From NCBI GenBank assembly GCA_904066235.2, contig CAJFCV020000003.1, positions 1,426,001-1,490,000 of the forward strand: a stretch of 64,000 nucleotides of DNA, given 5' to 3'. The notes beneath the pieces are model-generated. The model had not been told where the DNA came from. It saw only the letters and a list, made by a program, of their open reading frames with translations, and did no database searches. The first letter of the stretch is position 1, and every line of letters starts with the position of its first letter. This DNA comes from Bursaphelenchus xylophilus (lineage: Eukaryota > Nematoda > Chromadorea > Rhabditida > Aphelenchoididae). Positions 52,860-64,000 of the stretch are shown piece by piece. The translations under genes were made by a program, and so were the position numbers.

Positions 52860-53960
52860 TAACTTTATTTCTCATCCTTTTCCCAACCAAACTCCAAGTT
52901 TTATCCGTTGGAACACCCTCTCGTCTCTCTCGTCCGTCAAATATTCAAATTCGCCGAACCCCATCCCCCTCACAACGCGTCCTCTCTCCCTGTCTCTCAC
53001 CCGAATGTTACGGATTACATATGCATCCGGAATGTTTCATCCCCCATGGCAATTCATCATCCATGGCTGGAGATCCGAGTCAATGGCTGCGTGATGAAAC
53101 GGATGAAACATTTTTTTCGCCTTTTTTTTGATGTCATCCCAGGAAATGCAATCAACCTTTTCTGGAGCGTATCATAAATTTTTTGCCTTGTGTTTGAGCG
53201 AGATGGGGTACATTTTTTTTTACATAGATTTTTTTTGGGCTTTGGCATTTTTTGCGTCTGTTTTGAGAAGGGTTGTTAAGTCGTCAACTTGACGCGTCAG
53301 TCACTTTGTCAAATTGCTGTCATTTTTTTGTTGTCAAATTCTCCAGGCATTTTGATTGTCAACTAGAACGTTTTTGGAAAACTTTTGTGGATTTTTGCCA
53401 AAAAATTCAGAGAATTTAAGATTTTTTGTAACTGGTTCTGGTTTTTCCCAGTTAAAAATCGCTTTTTGAAATTTTGTTATTTTTTATCTGCAAGGCACGG
53501 CGCACGTCAATCCGTTGACCGGAATAGACTGCTATCGGTTTTCTGCACTTCGTCTTGATTTCGCAGAGAAAGAGAGAAAAAAGACGCGCAAAAACGTACT
53601 CTCTCGCCCCAAAAATTCCCCATTTCTCCCCCGACAAAATGTTTTTTCGCGTCTTTTTTTGGCAAATTGCCAATCCATTCACCGGACTGTTTTAGCTTAT
53701 CTCAGTTTGACGTGCGGCCTTGTGTACTTTTGGGACACAACCGATCTCCGCGACTTTTTCAATTTTTTTCGAAATGCGCTTGCTTTTTCTCTCCATATCT
53801 CGCTAGTCGTTTATGCTAGAAGGCTACAGTTTAACAAGGCTGTAGAGTAGAAAAGCCGCCTTTCAGAAAATATAAATATATTATAAGGAACCCCAAAGCA
53901 TAAATTTTGCAATGACAATTGAAAAAAATTTCATTTTAAAATCTTCCGCACCCCAAAAAG
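52860..53960. other. Intergenic, no gene seen
   Basis: Includes an inverted pair atgtttcatc/gatgaaacat (about 53030-53110) and the inverted partner of 52140-52270. Confidence 0.4.
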
Positions 53961-53962
53961 AT

Positions 53963-54395
53963 TGGTCTGTCGGGAAAATAGTGGGGCGAAACTTGGCTCA
54001 AATTCAGACCAATTTTTTGTAAGACATATGCGAGACTTCTACCGCGCGCTTTGCAGAAACAACCGAGATTTTTCGGCCAAAAACTTAGAAAAAAATGTGA
54101 CACTTTTTGCAAATTTTGTCATGAAAAATTTCATACTTATTTCTACCGTAGAGAGTAATCATTCAACAAAAAATCAATTTTTTCCGCGCAAAGCTGGCAA
54201 AGATATGGCCAAAAAGCTTTTTTTCGCTGACCGATCTCCAGATTTCGCATACTCTCTCGCCCTCAAAGATCGTGTAATATCTCGGCTGCCCTTGCAAAGC
54301 GCGAGCTAAAACTTTCGCAAATTGATATGTGACCTATACTTCACGTGTGTCCAAAATTTAAAGAAAATCTGAGCGTTGCACTTCGACTCCTTCGT
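53963..54395. mobile_element. Diverged family B copy
   Basis: Family B interior (gcgcgctttgcagaaacaac, cctcaaagatcgtgtaatatctcggc, gcgcgagctaaaactttc) with one decayed end. A family A left end (gtctgtcgggaaaatagtg) is fused at 53967. Confidence 0.65.
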
Positions 54396-55027
54396 TTCTG
54401 AATTTTGCAATTTCTCCACTGTGTTGCCTTTTTCTCCACGCCCACCGTTCAAAGAACCACCCAATCATCCATCCCGCTCCGTCTGCCCTTTTGTTTTCTT
54501 TATCGATGGGGGGCAGGGAGGAGATCCAACATTTGACATACGAAAAACAATTCCCTATCCCGGCGAATCCCCGCGGGAATCATTTGCGCCTTGGCCGCGA
54601 ATTTAATGTGATTTTGTGTTCTGGGCGCGGGAAGCGAATTAACCAAAACAATATAAAAAATTTTGTCTTCCCGTTGAGAATATATATATTTTGCTCTGCT
54701 TGGTTTGCCTACCAAGCAAACCAAAATATTTTTTGGTCTTTTAAATGTTACAGTAACTCAGGGTAAAGAAGGCTAACGTTAGTAATGACTAAAAAAGGAA
54801 AAGTGGACATATTGCAAGGCTTCGCCAAGTCTCCGCCAAGTCTCCGCCGAGCCTTCTGCAAGCCTTTGCCGAGCCTTTGCCGAGCGTCCGCCGGCTATCC
54901 AACGGGTTTTTCTGGCCTCGTATGCCCTTTCTATAACCTTTTTTGGGTATCCACCTGGTATCAATTTTGTGAATTTGAGCGTCGTGAAGTATGTAATAAT
55001 ACGGTTCCCGTTAGAGATTTTACAATG
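54396..55027. other. Intergenic; includes a 'GCCGAGCC' repeat copy
   Basis: 54396-54735 is unique. 54740-54955 is a copy of the repeat at 51060-51615. Confidence 0.4.
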
Positions 55028-55437
55028 CAGGGTGCCCAGAGGTATTCCGCGGAAAGTTTTTGTCGATTTCTCGGCGCTCAGTCAGGATAACCAAAAAATC
55101 CTTTTAGTAGCAGAAAGAAGAAGATAGGAGGTTTTTTGTTTAAAAATTGTTGCCCTTGTGTTACCAGCAGAGACATTGACTGTATTTATAGGGACAGCGA
55201 CAATAGTTTCAGCATCATATTAAAGATTTTAGGATTGGTGTGATGACCAAAAAACCGATCAAAAGTCTCCGCCGAATAGAGTACGTTCCGCATTCGCGGA
55301 GAAAAAACATTTTTTTAGGCAAAAAACCGCCCATCCTACTCTTTCCACTGCAAAAATAACTTTTTGGATATCTTGGCTGAGCGCCGAGAAAATCGACAAA
55401 GACTTTCCGCGGAATTTCTCTGGACACCCTGTATAGC
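55028..55437. repeat. Diverged palindrome
   Basis: attccgcggaaagtttttgtcg near 55045 pairs with its inverse near 55405. The arms are imperfect. Shares its arm with 50815-51015. Confidence 0.65.
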
Positions 55438-55498
55438 AACGAGTCAACGAATCCCAAGGAAACAAATTCATTCGTTATGGAAAGGTCTTTTTAACTTA

Positions 55499-55947
55499 CA
55501 GGGGAAGTACTCCAAGTGCGACGCTCAGATTTTCTTTAAATTTTGCACACACGTCGGGTATGGACTAAACATCAATTCCTGAAAGTTTCACCTCGCGCTT
55601 TGCAGGCGCCGCCGAGATATCGCACGATTTATGCCGCCGAGAGAGCACGCTAAACGTGGAGAGCTGTCAGAGAGAAAAACGCTTTTTGGCTATAACTTTG
55701 GCAGTTTCGTGCGGAAAATTTTGATTTTTTGTAGAAATATTATCCTTTACGGTAGAAATAGGCATGAAACTTTTCGTGCCGAAATTCGGCAAAAAGTTTC
55801 AAATTTTCGCGGATTTTCAATCTAAAAATCTCGATTGTTTCTGCAAAGCGCGGGATAGGATTCTCGCATATATCTTGGCAAAAATTACTCTAAATTTGTG
55901 CGAGGTTTCATCAAAATCTGAGCGTCGTGCTTGGGGTACTTCCTCTG
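55499..55947. mobile_element. Family B MITE (449 bp, TTA duplication)
   Basis: Ends CAGGGGAAGTACTCC / GGGGTACTTCCTCTG. TTA at 55496-55498 and 55948-55950. Confidence 0.88.
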
Positions 55948-56103
55948 TTAATAAAAAGCTTTTGGTATACAGAAACTCAGCTATTTTTGCCCAAGATTTC
56001 CTATTTATCTACCTAAAATTTTTGTTATTTACAGGTTTTGATGTACCGAGATTTTTTATGGTTTCCACCATAATTTCATTTTCGTTCCGTTCTTTATTCC
56101 TTG

Positions 56104-59100
56104 ATGCCGAGCTTCAAAACACGCCGTTTATTACACTTACATCATTACCTTTTCTATTTTTCAGCCCTTTCGCCTCCAAATGACGTCCTTTTGAGCCGTT
56201 TCGATGACTCCAATTGCCACTTCGACTTGTACTCGCCATGTTTCATTGAAATTTTTCGTGTAAAAAGTAAGTTCGTTTTGCACTGTGCGGACAGAAATAG
56301 TCTGCAAAACCTCGCTGACATTACGTTTTTTGGTTGGCCAGGAAAATTCGTATAGATTTTTCTGAGATTTACTGTGTAATTACGGTTTTAAACTGGTAAT
56401 TTTGACGTATTACGAAGGGTTTTTGCATTTTTTTCGAATAGAATTTTATATAAAATGCGAGGTAAAAAAAGGGGTTTTAGGGAAACTGTCTGTGTACTAA
56501 CGGTATTTGCGGATCCTAATAAGGCTATTACTGCAGCTTAGCTATGCCAATGTGACCGCCGGAATAGCCCAAGTTCGGCGCTTAGATTTTCTCTAAATTT
56601 TGCACGCATTTCGGACATAGGCCACATACAGCCGCGGACCTGATCCAATGACAAAAAACGTACCACTTTGCATCCGGACAGTGTCAAAAAATGTGTCAAA
56701 ATGCCTCCCTCTTCAACTAATAAAACTTCATTTTGAGGGCCGTGCTGGTTATCTCACCCTTCTTTTACAGTGAATATTTGGAGAGTGAGGTAATTTGCCA
56801 CATTTTTGACACTTTCCGGATGCAAAATGCCACTGTATCAATTCCTTACAGGTTTTGCTCGCGCTTCGCAGGGGCAGTTGAGACTTTCAACGATCTTTGT
56901 GGCCGAGGGAGTTCACAAAACGCGGTGAGCGGTCAGAGAAAAGGACTTTTTAGTCATAAATTTAACTGTTTCTTGCGGAAAAATTTTATTTTTTTTGTGG
57001 AAACATTACCCTCTATGGAAGAAATAAGCACGTTACTTTCCATGCCAAAATTAAAAAGAAAAGTGCCACTTTTCTGTCAAACTTTGGGCGTAAAAACCTC
57101 GGTCCTTTGTGCAAAGCGCAAGCTAGGATTCTCATATAACTCTTAGAAAAGATTATTCTAAATTTGTGCCAATTTCCATCAAAATCTGAGCTTCGCACTT
57201 GGGCTACTTCCTCTGTAAATTTTGGGTTTCTTCTCTAAATCGGCAACGTGATTAATTCTTCTAAAATTTTAGCTCTTGCTATGCAACTTCAGTTATAGTA
57301 TTCAACGATATTTTTCACAAATTTCCCCCAATTTGAGCGAAATTCCGCACCACAAAACTCCACTAATAAGTGTTTATACAACTGTTTGCAAACAACGTTT
57401 GTGACGTTTGACCAAAGTGCGAGCTCAAAAAATAAATAAATTCCCTATTCATATGTCATTGCGAGGCCCTTCCGCCGGTGAATTGGGTTAATTTTAGATG
57501 TAGTTTACACGGTGTAAACGTTTTCCTCGAATAAATGGGTTTAGTTTATTACTATTGGTCAATGTAACAGGGTTTTACAGTCTGTCGGGAAAATAATGAG
57601 CTTTCTGACTTTGCCGGGATTCATTTTATCGGCGATGATGCAATTTTCGATACGACATTGTGCTCATTATTTGTATTGGTGATAGCCAAGGTGTTTTTTA
57701 AACATGGGTTCTACCGTATCTTCCGTTTAGGGTGTGACATTGCGGTCATTATTTTCCCGACAGACTACAGTCAGACTGATACAATAAAAGTAGGAAAGAA
57801 GGGAAAATTCATTTTTTTAATTTCGATTTTTTAGATTCACAGGGAATTTTGTAATTACCTTTGGCTTTCAGGATGAAAATCGCGGTTGAGCCTGAACTCT
57901 CCCCTTTTTCAACACTCCCCCAAAAAATCTGAACTCTCCCCTTTTTTGAACACTTCCCCATTTTGAAAATTGAAAAAACGAGGTGTGACATGTTATACGA
58001 TGGAAATTTTTTCAAATTGGGAAAAATTAGGTGTGACATGTTATACGATGAAAATTTTTTTTCAAATTGACAAGGGGGGAGTTCTGGAGGGGGGAGAGCT
58101 CAAAAAGGGAGAGAGTTCAGATTGAGGGAAAGTTCAGAAAAGCGGGAGAGTTCTGCTGCAACGGAAAATCGCGGTTTATTCTTTTATTTTTTTTTTTTTT
58201 TTTAAGACGACCAGCTTTAATTCAAGCACGGCTGGGCTCGGTTAGGCTATAAGTCTTCTATTTTTTTTCTGTCCGCTCTCCGCATTTCGCCTACTCTCTC
58301 GTCGCAAAAATTCGTTGAATATCTCGGCTGATACTGCAAAGCGCGAGCTAAAAATTTTTAAGAATGATATTTACCAGTAATGCAAAAAAATCAATGTTGC
58401 GACTCTAAGGTACCGTCAGAAATCTTTAGAAAAACAATTAAATACTGTAGAGTTCTGTGTACCAACTGCAAAAAAATTATTCTTTATCGACAGGTTTCGC
58501 TGTACAGAGGTTTAGGTCAAAAAATTGACTGCCAGGACTTCTGAAAATGCTCGTTAAAAACAGCTGTTGCTGTGCGGGAATCTATGATAGAAATCTCGCT
58601 TTACAAGCTCTCATTTACTCCTTCCTTTTTCTACTTTTCTATTTTCAGTCCGCCCCCTCACACTACGTCAAATTTGCGGGCCTCCAACAACCTGTGCGCT
58701 CACATTACAAAAAGGGACACAAAAGTCGGAAACATCGTAACTTTGCGTCATTCCGCGCCTACATCCGCAGACCTGCCAATTACATTTACAATCTACAATT
58801 GTCTTTCCTGTTCGTAACATACGCCATACTGGTAGTTTGGGGCGCAGATGGCCGTGTCGACGGTGCCGGATCCCAGTGGTAGGTTGGGTGTTAGCTGGAT
58901 AAAAATCTTGTGTTATTAGTCTGTCGGGAAAATAATGTGTACTAATCGATAAATTGATAAATCCTGATGACTTTTTGCGCCGATTAAATGTGTCTAATGG
59001 CTGTCGGGAAAATAATGTGGATTTGTCGCGCCTTCAAATCGCCCATAATTTCTTTGCGACCGCTTACCGTGGCTGGAGATTTCGTGCTGCAGCAAAGCGA

Positions 59101-61426
59101 GAGATTTTACTACAAAAATCCACATTATTTTCCCGACAGACCAATTTGAATCAGTCGGGAAAATAATGAGCACAACTTCACTGCGCCGGTCGCGTCGCTG
59201 AAGGGAAAAGCAATTTGATTTTGCCGTTATTTTCTCGGCAGCGACGCGATTTTTGAGGCGGTAGATACACATTATTTTTCCGACAGAATGATGTTAGGAA
59301 GGTCAAAAAGTCTTGTCGAGCCTTCAAATCGCCCATAATCGCGGCAGCGATTTGGTGCGCGACAGCGACAAGGCGAGACATTTCGCTGCGACAAGTCCAC
59401 ATTATTTTACCGACGTTTTTTTGTTTCAAATATTACAACAATATTTTAAACAAAAAAATGCTATAAAAAGATTCCTTAGAATCAACTTTAACAAGTTGTA
59501 AAATTGATCTCCGAGATCTCAAATTATGTTGTGGAGTAATTGGAGGGGCAAACATTCTGTATAGAGTCATCAAATTACCGGCGCAGTCGGTCTTCATTTT
59601 CAGTTTGTGCCGCTAAGATTCCTGGGAATCCGACAAAGACTCTCTTACAATTAGTCAGATGCTAGTATAAGTTTCGGATAGAAGCGACAAAGTGTGGCCT
59701 CTTTGGTTCTTTTAGCCCCATTTTATTGTACTTTTTATCAGTCAGTCGGGAAAATAATGAGCGCTCTGTTGCATCGAAAAGCGTATTGCCGCCGAAGAAA
59801 TGAATTGTGTCGCGGCAAAGTCAAATTGCATTTTGTTTCGGCGACGCGATTGGCGAAGTAATATTTTGCTCATTATTTTCTCGACAGAGGCATAAATATT
59901 CACCTTTTTTTCTCGAGCGCATCGTGCATTTTGCTGTTTTTCGCACATTCATCTGTAAAATGACTGGACTGTGCGCCGCGAGAAAAAGTCTACGTATTTT
60001 CGAAAAAGCGTAGCACAGCTGCTAGGCGGCAATCGGGCCAATTTTCTTTCTTGCGACGTTTTGTAATGTGGAAACCCGCAATTGTCTTATATGGCAGTTT
60101 GTTATAACAGAACTTTCTTTAAGCAAATCTAACAGGGGAAGTACTCCGAGTACGACGCTCAGATTTTCTTTAAATTTTGCACACGCGTCGGTTATGGACT
60201 AGATATCAATTCCTGAAAGTTTTAGCACGCGCTTTGCGGGTGCCGCCGCGATATCGAACGATTTTTGCCGCCGAGAGAGAACGCTAAAGGCTTTTGGTCA
60301 TAACTTTGGCAGTTTCGTGCGGAAAATTTTGATTTTTTGTAGAAACATTATCCTTTACGGTAGAAACAGGCATGAAACTTTTCGTGCTGAAATTCGGCAA
60401 AAAGTCCTAAAGTTTCGCCGACTTTCCGTCCAAAAATGTCGGTGGTTTCTGCAAACCGCGAGCAAGGATTCTCGTATATATCTTAGAAAAAATTGTTATG
60501 AATGTGTGCGTCGCACTTGGAGTACTTCCCCTGTAAGTGGCTTTATTTACAAGGTAAATATCTAGGTTTAAACCTTATATTGAACTCTTTACTTGTTTGC
60601 AATACAAGAACGCGGGCGCGAAGTTCGTATTTTACCCTAATACGCAGCAGTAGTTTAGATCTGGATACAAGAAGGGAGATGTTAGTATAAAGACGCTCAG
60701 TTCTCAGCAATGCCCACTTTGAATGGTCGAGTTTTGATGGGTTTGTGAATGTAGAGGGAAACGTACCCCTGCTTCGGGAGTATAATAGGCAGGCCAAAAA
60801 GTCTTGACATGTCTATTTTTTTATGAAGATTTCGCTGTACGGAGGCTTATTTTTTGCCCAAAAATGGTTCTTGGAACCTTGGAAAAAGACTGTCCATTTA
60901 TGAGAACACTATCACTCTGTTGGGAAAATAATGCGAATTTATCGGAGAAAAATCTTTCAATTTTTTGTTCGTCGCAGTCGCTCACTAAATCGCCAGCCGC
61001 GGCTAACCGTCACAAAGCTATGGTGAGCGGTTCCAAGCGAATGCACATTATTTTTCCGACAAATTGTTACCAATAGTATAAGATATCAATAGCAAAAAAC
61101 ATCTAGCTCAACAAAATTATTATCCCTACTCTTTTCCCCTCCTAAATCCTTCATTTCCAGTTGGCCATCCCTATACGCGAAGTCCGGTGTCCGCCGACAA
61201 GTACTGGCTTCTCCTCCTGATCATCGTGTGCGCCGGCTTCATTGTCGGGTGCGCCTGCTACTCGTTGCGCATCACCAAGAAGCGGATGCGCAAGTCGCTG
61301 CAGCAGGACAAGCGCTATCGACGCGGCGCGTTCGAGGGCGAAGGAAGTTCGCATCGGGCGGAAATCTCGTGCGATGTGAGCGATGTGTCGTCGAATGACT
61401 CGTCCGGCCCCACGTTCAACGTGTGA
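56104..61426 (+). CDS. Putative single-pass membrane protein (exon joins uncertain)
   Basis: The last exon (61161-61426) is convincing: a short stalk, one membrane helix (WLLLLIIVCAGFIVGCACY), then a basic, Ser-rich cytoplasmic tail of about 56 aa ending PTFNV. One phase-consistent model is 56104-56259, 58649-58813, 58848-58878, 61161-61426 (about 205 aa). It begins MPSFKTRRLLHLHHYLFYFS, a possible signal peptide. The 58649 exon also reads well in another frame (LRASNNLCAHITKRDTKVGN), which would need an extra exon, so the ectodomain sequence is not settled. The proposed 34-nt intron at 58814-58847 is unusually short. No family recognised. Introns hold nested family B/C elements and several family A copies. 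AATAAA at 61596. Confidence 0.5.
56571..57215. mobile_element. Diverged family B element interrupted by a family C element
   Basis: Family B sequence runs 56571-56628 and resumes at 56836 (tatcaattcctta) to 57215. The 56629-56835 segment is family C flanked by TA, so C inserted into B. Confidence 0.75.
57580..57766. mobile_element. Family A MITE
   Basis: Ends agtctgtcgggaaaataatg and cattattttcccgacagact. An extra internal end-like piece (ctcattatttg) lies at about 57662. Confidence 0.7.
57767..58648. other. Intronic; small inverted repeat and family B scrap
   Basis: 57890-58150 has inverted 'gaactctcccc' / 'ggggagagttc' blocks and a repeated 'gtgtgacatgttatacgatg'. 58260-58350 is a family B scrap. 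Otherwise nothing. Confidence 0.5.
59001..59142. mobile_element. Family A MITE
   Basis: Ends ctgtcgggaaaataatgtgg and ccacattattttcccgacag. A solo left end at 58918 precedes it. Confidence 0.75.
59152..59415. mobile_element. Two adjacent family A elements
   Basis: 59152-59289 is a complete copy. A right half follows to about 59415 (ccacattattttaccgacg) whose left end is missing. Confidence 0.65.
59740..59887. mobile_element. Family A MITE
   Basis: Ends agtcagtcgggaaaataatg and cattattttctcgacagagg. Confidence 0.72.
60133..60533. mobile_element. Family B MITE, 401 bp with internal losses (TAA duplication)
   Basis: Ends CAGGGGAAGTACTCC / GGAGTACTTCCCCTG. TAA at 60130-60132 and 60534-60536. 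Shorter than the 449-bp form at the centre and near the right end. Confidence 0.85.
60914..61064. mobile_element. Family A MITE, diverged
   Basis: cactctgttgggaaaataatg and cattatttttccgacaaatt. It lies just upstream of the last exon of the membrane protein gene. Confidence 0.6.
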
Positions 61427-61587
61427 CAAAAGTCGGACATTCGGAATTAACGAATTATTCAGAGTTTTACTGAATTTACAGTGCATTTATTATAACCTCA
61501 AAAGTGATGATCTAATTAGACACAAATACTGGTCGATTCTCGCCATTTTTTTTCGTTTTCATTCGATTTTTTTTATGTAAAATACGG

Positions 61588-61601
61588 TTTATTTGAATAA
61601 A
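61588..61601. terminator. Bidirectional poly(A) signal
   Basis: TTTATTTGAATAAA contains AATAAA on the plus strand (61596-61601, 170 bp after the stop at 61426) and AATAAA on the minus strand (61593-61588, 82 bp after the G-gamma stop). Confidence 0.65.
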
Positions 61602-61674
61602 GCAATCGTACGGAAATTTGGTTATTACAAAAAAATACTTTTTTACTTTCAAAATTAGTAAAAAGTAATTTAAA

Positions 61675-61777
61675 TTACAATAACTGACAGCTCTTCTTCT
61701 CCTGGAAGGGATTGTGATCTCCGAGTCCGCTGACCAACGAATCCTCGCCTTTGTTTTTCTCGCAGAATTCAACGAGC
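61675..61777 (-). CDS. G-protein gamma subunit, last exon only
   Basis: After a TTTTTTCAG acceptor the minus strand reads LVEFCEKNKGEDSL, then GLGDHNPFQEKKSCQLL and a stop. This is the C-terminal half of a heterotrimeric G-protein gamma subunit, with the NPF-x-EKK-C signature and a CaaX box (CQLL). The terminal Leu predicts geranylgeranylation, for membrane anchoring with G-beta. The exon starts in phase 1, and the first half (about 35-40 aa) must lie beyond the repeat block, probably outside the window. It is convergent with the membrane protein gene. Confidence 0.85.
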
Positions 61778-61889
61778 CTGAAAAAAAAAATCATCAAAAA
61801 TCTGAACATTGCCCTTGGAGTACTTCGCCTGTTAGTGGCTCAGCCGCTTATCAGTCAGTCGGAAAAATAGTGAGCGCTCCGTCGCACGG

Positions 61890-62061
61890 CACGGCAACCC
61901 AAAACAGAACAAAAATGTCTCCCGCCCACTTTTGAATTTCGTCCAAAAGAAGTGTCAAAATTCACAAAAGAAATAAAACAAATCCGAGAAAAATATTTTT
62001 CGGTCGGAAAACCACACGAAAAATTCATTTTTGACATTTCGTTTGAATTCAACCGATACTA
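61890..62061. repeat. Dispersed repeat, left part of the split copy
   Basis: Reverse complement of 9890-10085. It continues at 63575-63640 after the inserted palindrome. Confidence 0.75.
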
Positions 62062-63574
62062 TACTCCCCGCCATAAGTTTTGACCCCCCTTCTAACTCGG
62101 TCCAAAGCGTACCTATTTGGACCAAATTTGGTACATAGTCTATTCACAACCTAGTAATAAAAAATATCATAGCAGGAGAAACCATGTAGCTGTATTTCAA
62201 AATCCAGAGACAATTTTTAAAAATCACCCCCAAAAAAAGGGGACAAAAGTTTTGACCCCCCTTAGAAAAAAGTTAGATATCGCCAGCGGGTGCCACCCAA
62301 ACCTATCTTAATCGATGTCCCATACCTGAATACAGGTTAATAAGCGGTTTTCCGTTGAATGCTTCGTTGCATCTGAGGATGCAACGCGTTAAACCGATTT
62401 TGATGTAGAGCTGCCCAAAATGGTTAATACCTTGCTCTAGCGCTTTCCAAAAGTTCTAAATTGTGTTTATATCATTTGGTTTTGACTTGTAATCACCTGC
62501 GTTAACCTTCTTCTTTTGAAAAAAGTCCACGATGGCCTAGCGGTGTCGATTCGGCCGATATCCAGTTGTCACGCCCGGCCTTGGTGAGCCATTTGCACTT
62601 TGGCTAAAGGTCTAGATGTGGTCGTTAGGACCTCAATCTAATCCTGAGACCCATATTTACACTCAGTATTGTAAAATGTTTCGATTTGACACGTTTTGTA
62701 ATGGGTTTGATTCACCTTAATCTTGAGTTCGTCGTTACTGTAAATGCCCCCGAGGACGATCACATCCCCGCAGGCGATTTGGCGTTCGATAGTCTTAGAC
62801 GTGCACGGCGGGTGCCGTAGCTTCTTAAACTACGCGGGCCATCTAATGCAAGCTATTTTCCTTTGATAAAAATCCATTTGAAAAACTTGGTTTTCTGGTT
62901 AAGGTGCAGATCGGCGAAGTTGCGGCGGCAAACCATTTGAGATCGTGTCAGAGGGAGTTTATTTTTGAATTAAGAGTAGATATGTGTCTCAGGATTAGAT
63001 TGAGGACCTAACGACCACATCTAGGTCTTTAGCCAAAGAGCAAATGGCTCACCAAGGCTGCGCATGACAACTGGATATCGGCCGAATCTACGCCCCTAGG
63101 CCATCGTGGACTTTTTTCAAAAGAAGAAGGTTAACGCAGGTGATTACAAGTCAAAACCAAATGATATAAACACAATTTAGAACTTTTGGAAAGCGCTAGA
63201 GCAAGATATTAACCATTTTGGGCAGCTCTACATCAAAATCGGTTTAACGCGTTGCATCCTCAGATGCAACGAAGCATTCAACGGAAAACCGCTTATTAAC
63301 CTGTATTCAGGTATGGGACATCGATTAAGATAGGTTTGGGTGGCACCCGCTGGCGATATCTAACTTTTTTCTAAGGGGGGTCAAAACTTTTGTCCCCTTT
63401 TTTTGGGGGTGATTTTTAAAAATTGTCTCTGGATTTTGAAATACAGCTACATGGTTTCTCCTGCTATGATATTTTTTATTACTAGGTTATCAGTAGACTA
63501 CCTGCCAAATTTGGTCCAAATTGGTACACTTTGGACCGAGTTAGAAGGGGGGTCAAAACTTATGGCGGGGAGTA
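62062..63574. mobile_element. 1,513-bp palindromic element with TA duplication
   Basis: Ends TACTCCCCGCCATAAGTTTT and its inverse. Arms of roughly 650 bp on each side are near-identical reverse complements. It is flanked by TA at 62060-62061 and 63575-63576, and removing it restores the sequence present at about 9890-9900. There is no transposase. TA duplication suggests Tc1/mariner-type mobilisation. Confidence 0.88.
62527..62600 (+). repeat. Weak tRNA-like block, left arm
   Basis: GATGGCCTAGCGGT fits box A, but no proper box B is present (ccttggtgagcc is the nearest). The inverted partner is at 63041-63114. Much weaker than the tRNA-like blocks in the other palindromes. Confidence 0.3.
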
Positions 63575-64000
63575 TAGGTGGGCGAAGCGCCGAAACGAGG
63601 CGGGAGACTCCCTGGGTTGCCGTGCACGGCATTCTGTACATTTGGGATTTGAGCTAGAAGACTAACATTTGGCAAGGCAGGAGAGTAAAGAGCCGGTTTC
63701 CAGAAAATATGAATATTGTAAGGAACCCCATCGCATAAACTTCGCAATGACAATTGAAAAAATTTCATTTTTAGAACTTCTGCAACCCAAAAGTGCATGG
63801 CGCAGCGACAGAGCGCCCTCTATTTTCCCGATTTGTTCATATCAGTCTGTCGGAAAAATAATGTGGATTTGCCGCAAAATTTCTCGCTTCGTTGCAGCCA
63901 AATCTCCAGCCATGACTGGCTATCGCAGAGCAATGATGGCCGACTCCAATGCGCAACGAAACCACATTATTTTCCCGATAAACTGCTATAGCTTTCTGTG
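63575..64000. other. End of window: repeat remainder and a family A element
   Basis: 63575-63640 is the right part of the split repeat. A solo family A-like right end lies near 63815. 63844-63984 is a family A MITE (agtctgtcggaaaaataatg … cattattttcccgataaact). Confidence 0.6.

Overview
The window looks like nuclear DNA of a nematode. Coding exons are short and separated by introns with the compact TTTTCAG-type 3' splice site. The adducin and kinase genes have a spliced-leader-like acceptor just upstream of the first ATG. The recognisable proteins (MICU2, adducin, a ULK-like kinase, TMEM245, a G-protein gamma subunit) are all animal proteins. Only about a tenth of the sequence is coding. The rest is dominated by inverted-repeat (foldback or MITE-like) elements, many of them inside introns.

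Layout: 304-3696 (+) holds the 3' part of a MICU2-like mitochondrial calcium-uptake regulator whose 5' end lies off the window. 4129-7658 is a composite palindrome containing a 162-bp satellite and a nested element with inverted tRNA-Ser-like sequences. 10451-19254 (+) is a complete adducin gene of 11 exons. 19645-21278 (+) is a small helical protein gene, possibly BORC/BLOC-related. It is interleaved with a ULK/UNC-51-like kinase gene on the minus strand (22856-20738). From about 23 to 38 kb I find no gene, only palindromes and MITEs, including a 1.8-kb palindrome with tRNA-like sequences in both arms. 38254-43835 (+) is a TMEM245-like membrane protein gene of 13 exons, with a 772-bp element inserted exactly at one 3' splice site. 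44-56 kb is again repeat-rich. 56104-61426 (+) is a probable single-pass membrane protein whose exon joins are uncertain. It is convergent with the last exon of a G-protein gamma subunit (61777-61675, minus). The last 2 kb is a 1,513-bp perfect-ended palindrome and MITEs.

Four repeat groups recur. Family A has ends like AGTCTGTCGGGAAAATAATG and is about 75-190 bp. Family B is about 449 bp, has CARGGGAAGTACTCC ends and TTA/TAA target duplications (PIF/Harbinger-like). Family C is about 247 bp, has CAGTGAGGGACC ends and TA duplications (Tc1/mariner-like). The fourth group is palindromic elements carrying head-to-head tRNA-like sequences. Clusters of a 9-bp dyad, GCACNGTGC, occur in several unrelated places. 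The genes do not form an obvious pathway. Adducin and the small helical gene lie 390 bp apart on the same strand and could be co-transcribed, which is an inference only.
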